This document shows positions 1-6,060 of a DNA stretch of 8,379 nucleotides, piece after piece. Under the pieces are notes generated by a model. It was not told the origin of the DNA. It saw only the letters and a list, made by a program, of their open reading frames with translations, and did no database searches. The position numbers and the translations under genes were made by a program. Location of the stretch: contig JBJXHB010000229.1 in assembly GCA_046160725.1 (NCBI GenBank), forward strand, positions 1 to 8,379. The letters run 5' to 3'. The first letter of the stretch is position 1. Each line of letters opens with the position of its first letter. This DNA is from JBJXHB01 sp046160725 (lineage in GTDB: Bacteria > Pseudomonadota > Gammaproteobacteria > Burkholderiales > Burkholderiaceae_C).

Positions 1-118
1 CGACGGCGATGCCGGCGGCCGCCGCCACCGGCACGGTGCGGGTGCGGCTCTGGCGCCAGCCGGCCCAGGCCAGGACCACCAGGATGAGGAAGACCCAGGG
101 GGGAATGTGTGCGATCAC
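1..118 (-). CDS. Small membrane protein, N-terminal fragment (DUF6622-like)
   Basis: Partial gene running off the left edge. From a GTG at 116-118 the minus strand reads MIAHIPPWVFLILVVLAWAG, then WRQSRTRTVPVAAAGIAV up to the edge, with no stop in 39 codons. A hydrophobic helix covers about residues 7-20 and is followed by a basic stretch (WRQSRTR), as expected for a cytoplasmic-membrane protein. The H-x-P-x-WV-F start followed by a helix and a Q-S-R-T-R segment resembles the small DUF6622-type membrane proteins of proteobacteria, whose function is unknown; this is recognition from memory. No good Shine-Dalgarno precedes the GTG, so the start could lie a few codons upstream in the same open frame. 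It diverges from the Bug gene across a 217-base spacer. Confidence 0.6.
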   Translation of the reverse strand, partial: MIAHIPPWVFLILVVLAWAGWRQSRTRTVPVAAAAGIAV

Positions 119-335
119 GGTGCGGTCCGGTGGTGAAGTGAAGCCGCAGTCTGCGGCCCCAGCCCCGCGGCGACCACCGCGACGCGACGAAGCGGCAGGA
201 GGTGTCGCGAGACGTCGCCGGCGCAGAGCCTGGCGGTGCGGGCGGGGCCGGTTGCGGGCTTGCCCGGCTGGCGCCGGACTGGTTGCCGCCGCATCATCGG
301 ACCCCCTTTGGACAACCCGCAACGGAGCCGCCCCC
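119..335. other. Divergent intergenic region
   Basis: This 217-base spacer should hold the promoters of both the minus-strand membrane protein gene and the plus-strand Bug gene. I see no convincing -35/-10 pair. It contains a perfect dyad, GCCGCA-N3-TGCGGC (143-157), ending about 25 bases upstream of the minus-strand GTG, and a second inverted repeat, CGCGG-N6-CCGCG (166-181). Reading frames that cross the spacer have Arg/Ala/Pro-rich translations typical of GC-rich noncoding DNA, so I do not call a gene here. Confidence 0.5.
324..327 (+). promoter_or_regulatory. Ribosome binding site of the Bug gene
   Basis: GGAG lies 8 bases before the ATG at 336. The open frame continues upstream to position 9, so this site, together with the signal peptide that begins at 336, decides the start. 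Confidence 0.7.
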
Positions 336-1298
336 ATGACCCTGCGCCGCCTGCTCACCGCCCTGGCTGCTGCCTTGCCGGCCCTGCTGGCCCTGCCGGC
401 CAGCGCCCAGCCCTGCCCGGACAAGAACCTCAACTACTGGCAGGCCTTCCCGCCCGGTGGCGAGAGCGACATCTCCGGCCGCCAGCAGCAGGCGGTGCTG
501 AAGAAGAAGTGCCCGGCCATCGACGTCGTCATGCAGTACAAGGCCGGCGGCGGCGGTGCGGTCATGTGGTCGAGCATGAACACCCTGCCGGGTGACGGCC
601 TCAACATCGTCGGCATCAACCTGCCGCATCTGGTGCTGCAGCCGCTGGAGGGCACGGTCCAGTACAAGATGGAGGACGTGACACCGGTGTTCTGGTACCA
701 CTACACGCCGGACGCGCTGGTGGTGCGCGAGGACAGCCCGATCAAGAACTGGGCCGACTTCATGAAGGCCGCCCAGGCCGCACCCGGCAAGCTCAACATC
801 GGCGGCTCGGCACTGAACAGTGCCAACCATGCGGCCCATGAGCGCATGAACGCCGCCTTCAAGGTCACCAGCAACTACGTGCCGTTCAAGGGCACCGGCG
901 ACATGACCATCGCGCTGCTGGGCGGCCACCTGGACGCGGCCATGAGCTACACCGCCTTCCCGATCAACAACAAGGGCAAGGCGCGCGCGCTGGCCGTGGC
1001 CATGGACAAGCGCCATCCGCTGCTGCCGGACGTGCCCACCTTCAAGGAGCTGGGCGTGGACTGGGTGGACGGCGCCTTCCGCGGCATCGGCGTGCCCAAG
1101 AGCACGCCGCCCGAGGCGCGCAAGCGTCTGGCCGACCTGTTTGCCTCGCTCAACGCCGACCCGGAGCTGCAGGCCATGGCGGCCAAGAGCGGCTTCGAGG
1201 TCATCAACGTCGGCCCGGACAGGATGGAGGCCTTCATGCGCGAGCGCGCAGCGGTCTACACCGAGGTCGGCAAGCGCATGGGGCTGGGCAAGAAGTAG
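336..1298 (+). CDS. Tripartite tricarboxylate transporter substrate-binding protein (Bug/TctC family)
   Basis: A 320-residue periplasmic binding protein. Residues 1-24 form a Sec signal peptide (MTLRRLL, hydrophobic core, PASA cleavage site before Gln25). The mature N-terminus contains AFPPGGESDISGR (residues 37-49), the family's first ligand loop (usually PFxPGGxxDxxAR). GGSALNSANH (156-165), YVPFKGTGDM (181-190) and LLGGHLDAAMS (194-204) match the second ligand loop and the hinge. PDVPTFKELG (231-240) and the closing AAKSGFEVI (282-290) are typical of the C-terminal lobe. Cys27 and Cys59 are the only cysteines of the mature part and could form a disulfide. Bug proteins bind carboxylates or other small acids, often without a linked transporter. 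No TctA/TctB genes lie in this window, so the ligand cannot be named. The usual family length is about 320-330 residues, so the gene looks intact. Confidence 0.93.
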   Translation: MTLRRLLTALAAALPALLALPASAQPCPDKNLNYWQAFPPGGESDISGRQQQAVLKKKCPAIDVVMQYKAGGGGAVMWSSMNTLPGDGLNIVGINLPHLVLQPLEGTVQYKMEDVTPVFWYHYTPDALVVREDSPIKNWADFMKAAQAAPGKLNIGGSALNSANHAAHERMNAAFKVTSNYVPFKGTGDMTIALLGGHLDAAMSYTAFPINNKGKARALAVAMDKRHPLLPDVPTFKELGVDWVDGAFRGIGVPKSTPPEARKRLADLFASLNADPELQAMAAKSGFEVINVGPDRMEAFMRERAAVYTEVGKRMGLGKK

Positions 1299-1305
1299 GT
1301 CCGCG

Positions 1306-1334
1306 GCGGCCCGGCGACGAGGGTCGCGGGCCGC
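1306..1334. terminator. Hairpin between converging genes, candidate bidirectional terminator
   Basis: GCGGCCC (1306-1312) pairs with GGGCCGC (1328-1334). Inside it, GCGAC (1314-1318) pairs with GTCGC (1323-1327), closing a GAGG tetraloop. The result is a 12-bp stem with one bulged G at 1313. It fills most of the 42-base gap between the converging Bug and NUDIX genes and starts 8 bases after the Bug stop codon. Neither side has a T-run, so termination is inferred from position and stem strength only; it could instead protect transcript 3' ends. Confidence 0.5.
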
Positions 1335-1340
1335 AGGTTG

Positions 1341-1883
1341 TCAGGCCAGGCGGTAGGGCTGCTGCAGGCTGGCATGCACCTGCAGCAGGTCCAGCGGATA
1401 GCGCCGGCCCGCCGCATGGTCGGCGACGCACTGCGCCAGCAGCGGGCTTCGGTGCTCGGCGGCGCGGGCGATGATCTCGGCGGCGCTCAGCCAGGGCGTG
1501 TCGACGATGGGCACGTCCAGTGACCGGCCCGGCTCGCGCTCGCCGACGCTGCCGGTGAAGGCCACGCGCAGCCAGGTGAACTGCTCGCCGCTGGCCGGCC
1601 GCTCGGCGCGGGCCAGGTAGATGCCGACCAGGGCGGTCGGCGTGAAGCGGCGCGCCGTCTCCTCCAGCACCTCGCGCACCACGGCGTCGACCAGGGACTC
1701 GCCCGGGTCCAGGTGGCCGGCCGGGTTGTTCAGCCGCAGGCCCTCGGGCGTGCGCTCCTGCACCAGCAGGTAGCGGCCGTCCTGCTCGATCACGGCGGCC
1801 ACGGTGACGCTGGGCTTCCAGCGGGTGTCGGCGGGCGTCGGCGCGGACGATGGCGGGGCAGGGTCGGTCGGTGCGGCGGGCAT
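1341..1883 (-). CDS. nudJ: NUDIX hydrolase, NudJ-like
   Basis: A 180-residue NUDIX pyrophosphohydrolase. The core begins at KPSVTVAAVIEQDGRYLLVQE (residues 23-43), as in E. coli NudJ, which acts on nucleoside tri- and diphosphates and the thiamin precursor HMP-PP. The NUDIX box runs from Gly56 (GHLDPGE, then REVLEE at 70-75); Glu71, Glu74 and Glu75 are the metal-binding acidic residues. The conserved Gly after EE-x is Ala77 here, a variant I recall from Burkholderiales relatives. The C-terminal part HRSPLLAQCVADHAAGRRYPLDLL (144-167) also follows NudJ closely. A Pro/Ala-rich stretch of about 20 residues precedes the core. No clear Shine-Dalgarno is visible before the ATG. The gene is divergent from the pnt operon. 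The family call is firm, the NudJ subgroup likely, and the true substrate unknown. Confidence 0.88.
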   Translation of the reverse strand: MPAAPTDPAPPSSAPTPADTRWKPSVTVAAVIEQDGRYLLVQERTPEGLRLNNPAGHLDPGESLVDAVVREVLEETARRFTPTALVGIYLARAERPASGEQFTWLRVAFTGSVGEREPGRSLDVPIVDTPWLSAAEIIARAAEHRSPLLAQCVADHAAGRRYPLDLLQVHASLQQPYRLA

Positions 1884-2005
1884 CGTCTAGGCAGTATCGC
1901 GTAGGGTGCCGCCCGGGTTGCTCGGGTAAGCTTCGCCGCCCATTCGAAAGTACGCCGCCACGGCGGCGGCCGGGGCCCCAGCGGCCACGGCGAGGAGACC
2001 CACCG
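1884..2005. other. Divergent spacer between nudJ and pntAA
   Basis: These 122 bases must carry promoters for both directions. On the minus strand GATACT (1893-1898) is a fair -10 element only 9 bases from the nudJ ATG, without a matching -35. On the plus side I find no convincing sigma-70 pair. A dyad CGCCGCC-AC-GGCGGCG (1953-1968) could fold in the pntAA leader, as a 6-bp stem with a CACG loop. GAGGAGA (1992-1998) is a strong Shine-Dalgarno 7 bases before the pntAA start. Confidence 0.45.
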
Positions 2006-3151
2006 ATGCTGATCGGCATACCCCGCGAGACAGCGGCCGGCGAAACCCGTGTCGCCGCAACGCCCGAGACCGTCAAGAAGCTCAAGGCCCAGGGCCATGC
2101 CATCCGCGTCCAGCAAGGCGCCGGGCTGGCCGCCAGCGCCACCGACGACGCCTATGCGGCCGCCGGTGCCGAGTTGACCGACGCCGCCGGCGCCCTGGGC
2201 GCGGACCTGGTGCTCAAGGTGCGCAGCCCGCAGCCGGACGAGCTGGCGCTGATGAAGCCCGGCGCCGCGCTGGTGGGCATGCTCAACCCCTTCGACGCCG
2301 ACGGCCTCAGGAGCCTGGCTGCGGCCGGGCTCACCAGCTTTGCGCTGGAGGCCGCGCCGCGCACCACGCGCGCGCAGAGCATGGACGTGCTGTCCTCGCA
2401 GGCCAACATCGCCGGCTACAAGGCCGTGATGATGGCGGCCGACCGCTACCAGCGGCTGTTTCCGATGCTGATGACGGCCGCCGGCACCATCAAGGCCGCC
2501 CGCGTCGTCGTGCTGGGCGTGGGCGTGGCCGGCCTGCAGGCCATCGCCACCGCCAAGCGGCTGGGCGCCGTGATCGAGGCATCGGACGTGCGGCCGTCGG
2601 TCAAGGAGCAGGTCGAGAGCCTGGGCGGCAAGTTCATCGACGTGCCCTACGAGACGGCCGAGGAGAAAGAGGCCGCCGAGGGCGTGGGCGGCTATGCCCG
2701 GCCGATGCCGCCGTCCTGGCTGGCGCGCCAGCAGGTCGAGGTGGCCAAGCGGGTGGCCAATGCCGACGTGGTGGTGTCCACCGCGCTGATCCCCGGCCGC
2801 GCGGCGCCGACCCTCATCACCGAGGACATGGTCAAGGCCATGAAGCCCGGCAGCGTGATCGTCGACATGGCCGCCGGCCGCGGCGCGCCCGGGCCGCATG
2901 GCGGCAACGGCGGCAACTGCCCGTTGTCCGAGGCCGGCGCCACGGTGCAGCGCCACGGCGTGACGCTGATCGGCGAGACCAACATCCCGGCCCTGGTGGC
3001 CGCGGACTCGTCAAGCCTGTATGCGCGCAACGTGCTGGATTTCCTCAAGCTGGTGCTGGCCAAGGACGGCAGCTTCAGCGTCCCGATGGACGACGACATC
3101 GTGATCGCCTGCCTGATGACCCAGGGCGGCGAAGTCCGCCGCAAGGCTTGA
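2006..3151 (+). CDS. pntAA: NAD(P) transhydrogenase subunit alpha part 1 (soluble NAD-binding domain I)
   Basis: A 381-residue soluble, cytoplasmic domain I of proton-translocating transhydrogenase, which binds NAD(H) and exchanges hydride with domain III of PntB. It opens with IPRETAAGETRVAATPETV (residues 5-23), like alanine dehydrogenase and other PntA proteins. RAQSMDVLSSQANIAGY (122-138) is the conserved RQD-type loop (Arg122, Gln124, Asp127). The Rossmann motif is GVGVAGLQAIATAKRLGA (171-188), with Asp194 as the expected adenosine-ribose ligand. STALIPG (258-264) and GGNCPLSEAG (302-311) are also conserved. A Gly-rich stretch (about residues 291-301) looks inserted before GGNCPL compared with the Rhodospirillum rubrum protein as I remember it. 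The length fits the separate alpha-1 subunits of three-gene operons. GAGGAGA sits 7 bases before the ATG. The open frame extends upstream, but the extra translation is not family-like. First gene of pntAA-AB-B. Confidence 0.96.
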   Translation: MLIGIPRETAAGETRVAATPETVKKLKAQGHAIRVQQGAGLAASATDDAYAAAGAELTDAAGALGADLVLKVRSPQPDELALMKPGAALVGMLNPFDADGLRSLAAAGLTSFALEAAPRTTRAQSMDVLSSQANIAGYKAVMMAADRYQRLFPMLMTAAGTIKAARVVVLGVGVAGLQAIATAKRLGAVIEASDVRPSVKEQVESLGGKFIDVPYETAEEKEAAEGVGGYARPMPPSWLARQQVEVAKRVANADVVVSTALIPGRAAPTLITEDMVKAMKPGSVIVDMAAGRGAPGPHGGNGGNCPLSEAGATVQRHGVTLIGETNIPALVAADSSSLYARNVLDFLKLVLAKDGSFSVPMDDDIVIACLMTQGGEVRRKA

Positions 3152-3180
3152 GTCGGCGAAGTCAATCGAAAGCAAATGCC

Positions 3181-3498
3181 ATGGATGCCATCAGCCCCAC
3201 CGTCATCAACCTGATCATCTTCGTGCTGGCCATCTACGTCGGCTACCACGTGGTCTGGACCGTCACCCCGGCATTGCACACGCCGCTGATGGCCGTCACC
3301 AATGCCATCAGCGCCATCGTGCTGGTCGGCGCCATGCTGGCCGCCGCGCTGACCGAAGGCACCTCGGCCAAGGCGCTGGGCGTGGCAGCCGTCGCGCTGG
3401 CCGCGGTCAACATCTTCGGCGGCTTCCTGGTCACGCGGCGCATGCTGGAGATGTTCCGCAAAAAGCCCGCCAAGAAGGCTGAAGGGGACAAGGCATGA
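3181..3498 (+). CDS. pntAB: NAD(P) transhydrogenase subunit alpha part 2 (membrane)
   Basis: A 105-residue integral membrane subunit that forms part of the proton channel (domain II) with PntB. Three hydrophobic helices are visible at about residues 7-25, 35-57 and 64-84. The linker PALHTPLMAVTNAISAIVLV (30-49) is the family signature. A basic, charged tail (RKKPAKKAEGDK, 93-104) ends it in the cytoplasm. The start at 3181 matches the family N-terminus; only a weak GAAAG (3168-3172) precedes it at 8 bases. A TTG at 3148, overlapping the pntAA stop, would add 11 polar residues and is less likely. The gap to pntAA is 29 bases and to pntB 58 bases, so co-transcription is expected. Confidence 0.94.
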   Translation: MDAISPTVINLIIFVLAIYVGYHVVWTVTPALHTPLMAVTNAISAIVLVGAMLAAALTEGTSAKALGVAAVALAAVNIFGGFLVTRRMLEMFRKKPAKKAEGDKA

Positions 3499-3526
3499 GC
3501 GCGCCGGGCCGCTCCCAAGCGCTCAT
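3495..3526 (+). repeat. Inverted repeat at the pntAB stop codon
   Basis: ATGAGCGC (3495-3502, containing the pntAB TGA) and GCGCTCAT (3519-3526) are perfect 8-base inverted repeats around a 16-base loop. In mRNA this gives a hairpin that starts inside the end of pntAB. There is no T-run after it, so it does not look like a terminator. It could act in RNA processing, stability or coupling inside the operon. Confidence 0.55.
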
Positions 3527-3527
3527 A

Positions 3528-3549
3528 CCGCAGCACGCAGTGCGGAGGG
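3528..3549 (+). promoter_or_regulatory. pntB ribosome binding site with adjoining small hairpin
   Basis: GGAGGG (3544-3549) is a near-perfect Shine-Dalgarno 7 bases before the pntB ATG. CCGCA (3528-3532) can pair with TGCGG (3541-3545), so the 3' arm of an 8-base-loop hairpin takes in the first two bases of the Shine-Dalgarno. A competing GCAC/GTGC fold (3533-3536 with 3540-3543) is also possible. The site itself is clear; any regulatory effect of the fold is inferred. Confidence 0.6.
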
Positions 3550-3556
3550 TCGTCCC

Positions 3557-4975
3557 ATGAGCCTGGACATCGTCACCCTGCTGTACCTGGTCGCCAGCGT
3601 CTGCTTCATCCAGGCGCTCAAGGGCCTGTCGCACCCGACCACCTCGATCCGCGGCAACCTCTTCGGCATGGTGGGCATGGGCATCGCGGCCGTCACCACC
3701 GCAGCTCTGATCGTCAGGCTCGCCGGCAATGCGTCCGGCCTGGCCTGGGTGCTGCTGGGCCTGGTCGTCGGCGGTGGCTATGGCGCCTGGCGCGCCAAGA
3801 CGGTCGAGATGACCAAGATGCCGGAGCTGGTGGCCTTCTTCCACAGCATGATCGGTATGGCGGCGGTGTTCATCGCCATCGCCGCGGCGCTCGAGCCCTG
3901 GGCTTTCGGCATCACGGCCAAGGGCGGCGCCATCCCGGTGGGCAACCGGCTGGAGCTGGCGCTGGGCGCGGCCATCGGCGCCATCACCTTCAGCGGCTCG
4001 GTGATCGCCTTCGGCAAGCTGTCGGGCACCTACAAGTTCCGCCTGTTCCAGGGTGCGCCGGTGGTCTTCAAGGGCCAGCATGCGCTGAACGCGGTGCTGG
4101 GGCTGGCGATGCTGTTCTTCATCGCCGGCTACACCCACAGCGAGGCCAAGATCGACATGGCGATCCTGATCGCGCTGGCCTTCGTCATCGGCGTGACCAT
4201 CATCATCCCGATCGGTGGGGCGGACATGCCGGTGGTGGTGAGCATGCTCAACAGCTACTCCGGCTGGGCGGCGGCGGGCATCGGCTTCAGCCTCAACAAC
4301 AGCATGCTGATCATCGCCGGCTCGCTGGTGGGCAGCTCGGGCGCGATCCTGAGCTACATCATGTGCAAGGCGATGAACCGCAGCTTCTTCAGCGTCATCC
4401 TCGGCGGCTTCGGCGGCGAGGTCGCCGGCCCGGCCGGCAGCGCGCAGCAGAAGGCGGTCAAGACCGGCAGCGCCGACGACGCCGCCTTCGTCCTGGGCAA
4501 TGCCGAGACCGTGATCATCGTGCCCGGCTACGGCCTGGCCGTGGCGCGCGCCCAGCATGCCGTCAAGGAGCTGGCCCACAAGCTGACGGCCAAGGGCATC
4601 AGCGTCAAGTACGCCATCCACCCGGTGGCCGGCCGCATGCCCGGCCACATGAACGTGCTGCTGGCCGAGGCCGAGGTGCCCTACGACCAGGTGTTCGAGA
4701 TGGAGGACATCAACGGCGAGTTCGGCCAGGCGGACGTGGCCATCATCCTGGGCGCCAACGACGTGGTGAACCCTGCCGCCCATGTGAAGGGCAGCGCCAT
4801 CTATGGCATGCCCATCCTGGAGGCGTACAAGGCCAAGACCGTGATCGTCAACAAGCGCTCCATGGCCAGCGGCTACGCCGGGCTGGACAACGAGCTGTTC
4901 TACATGGACAAGACGATGATGGTCTTTGGCGATGCCAAGAAGGTGGTCGAGGACATGGTCAAGGCCGTCGAATGA
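3557..4975 (+). CDS. pntB: NAD(P) transhydrogenase subunit beta (PntB)
   Basis: A 472-residue inner-membrane subunit carrying most of the proton-translocating domain II and the cytoplasmic NADP(H)-binding domain III. Several membrane helices fill residues 1-285. Within them, His96 in LVAFFHSMIG corresponds to the channel histidine of E. coli PntB (His91), and ADMPVVVSMLNSYSGWAAAG (222-241) and LVGSSGAILSYIMCKAMNRS (257-276) are near-invariant. Domain III begins near residue 315. VPGYGLAVARAQ (322-333) is its Gly-rich nucleotide loop, HPVAGRMPGHMNVLLAEA (355-372) and GANDVVNPA (399-407) contact NADP(H), and KRSMASGYAG (433-442) follows. E. coli PntB has 462 residues, so this copy is full length. 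It is the last gene of the operon. The enzyme normally uses the proton-motive force to drive NADH + NADP+ to NAD+ + NADPH, supplying reducing power for biosynthesis and redox defence. Confidence 0.97.
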   Translation: MSLDIVTLLYLVASVCFIQALKGLSHPTTSIRGNLFGMVGMGIAAVTTAALIVRLAGNASGLAWVLLGLVVGGGYGAWRAKTVEMTKMPELVAFFHSMIGMAAVFIAIAAALEPWAFGITAKGGAIPVGNRLELALGAAIGAITFSGSVIAFGKLSGTYKFRLFQGAPVVFKGQHALNAVLGLAMLFFIAGYTHSEAKIDMAILIALAFVIGVTIIIPIGGADMPVVVSMLNSYSGWAAAGIGFSLNNSMLIIAGSLVGSSGAILSYIMCKAMNRSFFSVILGGFGGEVAGPAGSAQQKAVKTGSADDAAFVLGNAETVIIVPGYGLAVARAQHAVKELAHKLTAKGISVKYAIHPVAGRMPGHMNVLLAEAEVPYDQVFEMEDINGEFGQADVAIILGANDVVNPAAHVKGSAIYGMPILEAYKAKTVIVNKRSMASGYAGLDNELFYMDKTMMVFGDAKKVVEDMVKAVE

Positions 4976-5008
4976 GCTCGGCGGCGGGGTGATGGCGGCG
5001 GCATAGCG

Positions 5009-5070
5009 GCCTGGCCAGGCGCTCCATCGACGGAAAACGGCGGCCCGTCGCATCCGGCGGGACACCGCCG
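5009..5070 (+). terminator. Cluster of inverted repeats after pntB, possible operon end
   Basis: Three inverted repeats follow the pntB stop: the palindrome GCCTGGCCAGGC (5009-5020), CGACGG with CCGTCG (5028-5033 and 5045-5050), and CGGCGG-GACA-CCGCCG (5055-5070), a 6-bp stem with a tetraloop. None is followed by a T-run. Given the 142-base gap before the next gene, they may mark the operon's 3' end, but read-through into the lipoprotein gene cannot be excluded. Confidence 0.3.
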
Positions 5071-5117
5071 CGCCGCATCGAGTCTCATCGCGGCCGGACA
5101 AACCAGGAGCCGCACCG

Positions 5118-6050
5118 ATGCATGCCAAGCTGCCGGACCTTTCGGCCATTGCCGTGATCGCCCTGGCGGCGCTGGCGGCGGGCTGCGCCACCAACGCATC
5201 ACCGCCGGCGGCGCTGGTCACCACCGATGCCGAGCGTCTGGCTGTCCTGCTGCAGCGACCCGCACTGCCCAGCGCGGCCGAGCTGCAGGCCGCGGTGCTG
5301 GGCCCCGGTACGCCAGGGGTGCGGATCTTCACGCCGCACCGCATCAAGGACGCGGAGAACCTGGCGCGCGCCATCGCCGCCGATCCTGCCGCGTACCGCA
5401 AGGCCGCTGCCATTTGCCTTCCGGCGGCACAGGCGATACAGGCCGAGGCCGAAGCGTTGATGGCACGCGTGGCCCGGCTGCTGGGCGAGACGATGCCGGC
5501 ACCGGCCTATGTGCTGTTCGGTGCCGGCAATTCCGGCGGCACGGCCGGGCCGGATGGCCTGGCGCTCGGCCTGGAGGTGCTGTGCGCGGGCATCGACACG
5601 CCCGCGGCCGCGCGGGCGATCCTGATGGACTTCGTGGCCCATGAGATCGCGCATGTCTACCAGAGCCGCCAGCCTCAGGCGCAAGGCCGGCCGACCCTGT
5701 TGCACCAGGCGCTGGTGGAAGGCTTCGCCGACTACGTCATGGAGCAGGTCCGAGGCCCGGGCCAGCAGGGCGCCGCAGCCGAGCGCCAGCGCTACGGCCT
5801 GGCCCACGAGGCGGCGCTGTGGCGGCGCTTCCAGGCCGACCTGGCGCGCGGCGCACCGTTCGCCACCTGGCTGTACGACCAGAAGCCCCAGGCCGGCGGA
5901 CAGCCGCCGGACATGGGCTACTGGATCGGCAAGCGCATCTGCGAGGCCTATGTCGCGCGGGCCGCAGATCGGGCGCAGGCCCTGCGCACGCTGCTGGCGC
6001 TGCGGGACGCGGGCCAGGTCCTGCGCGACAGCGGCTACGCGCCGATGTAG
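5118..6050 (+). CDS. Putative zinc-metallopeptidase lipoprotein (DUF2268-like)
   Basis: A 310-residue exported protein. Residues 1-22 form a lipoprotein signal ending in LAAGC, with lipidated Cys23; the +2 residue is Ala, which points to the outer membrane. VAHEIAHVYQ (173-182) holds an HExxH zinc motif (His175, Glu176, His179), and Glu201 in ALVEGFADYV (198-207) is spaced like the third zinc ligand of a gluzincin. GYWIGKRICEAYVARA (267-282) resembles the helix that ends DUF2268-type predicted zinc proteases. These motifs suggest a peptidase of the periplasm or inner face of the outer membrane; the substrate is unknown and activity is not shown by sequence. The start is fixed by AGGAG (5105-5109), 8 bases before the ATG. 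It follows pntB on the same strand after 142 bases; nothing suggests a functional link. It converges on the next gene with a 10-base gap. Confidence 0.75.
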   Translation: MHAKLPDLSAIAVIALAALAAGCATNASPPAALVTTDAERLAVLLQRPALPSAAELQAAVLGPGTPGVRIFTPHRIKDAENLARAIAADPAAYRKAAAICLPAAQAIQAEAEALMARVARLLGETMPAPAYVLFGAGNSGGTAGPDGLALGLEVLCAGIDTPAAARAILMDFVAHEIAHVYQSRQPQAQGRPTLLHQALVEGFADYVMEQVRGPGQQGAAAERQRYGLAHEAALWRRFQADLARGAPFATWLYDQKPQAGGQPPDMGYWIGKRICEAYVARAADRAQALRTLLALRDAGQVLRDSGYAPM

Positions 6051-6060
6051 AAAGGCCCGA

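Noticed and set aside
9..335. Upstream extension of the Bug reading frame to an ATG at 9
   Set aside because: The added 109 residues are Arg/Ala-rich, overlap the left-edge membrane protein gene, and would bury the clear signal peptide that starts at 336 behind its own ribosome binding site.
294..1016. A 240-codon open frame on the minus strand opposite the Bug gene
   Set aside because: Its Val/Gly/His-rich translation has no recognisable motif, and the Bug protein on the other strand matches its family throughout.
1919..1947. TTGCTC-N17-CATTCG as a sigma-70 promoter for pntAA
   Set aside because: The -35 half is fair, but the -10 half matches the consensus at only two positions.
1790..2956. 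A 388-codon open frame on the minus strand opposite pntAA
   Set aside because: It has the same His/Gly/Arg-rich shadow composition, and it also overlaps the real nudJ start in another frame.
3148..3180. TTG start for pntAB overlapping the pntAA stop
   Set aside because: It would add 11 polar residues absent from the family and has no properly spaced Shine-Dalgarno; the ATG at 3181 gives the normal N-terminus.
3431..5413. A 660-codon open frame on the minus strand opposite pntB and the lipoprotein gene
   Set aside because: It is the shadow of pntB in GC-rich DNA. Its translation is His/Gln/Asp/Arg-rich and repetitive, without domains, while pntB opposite is a certain gene.
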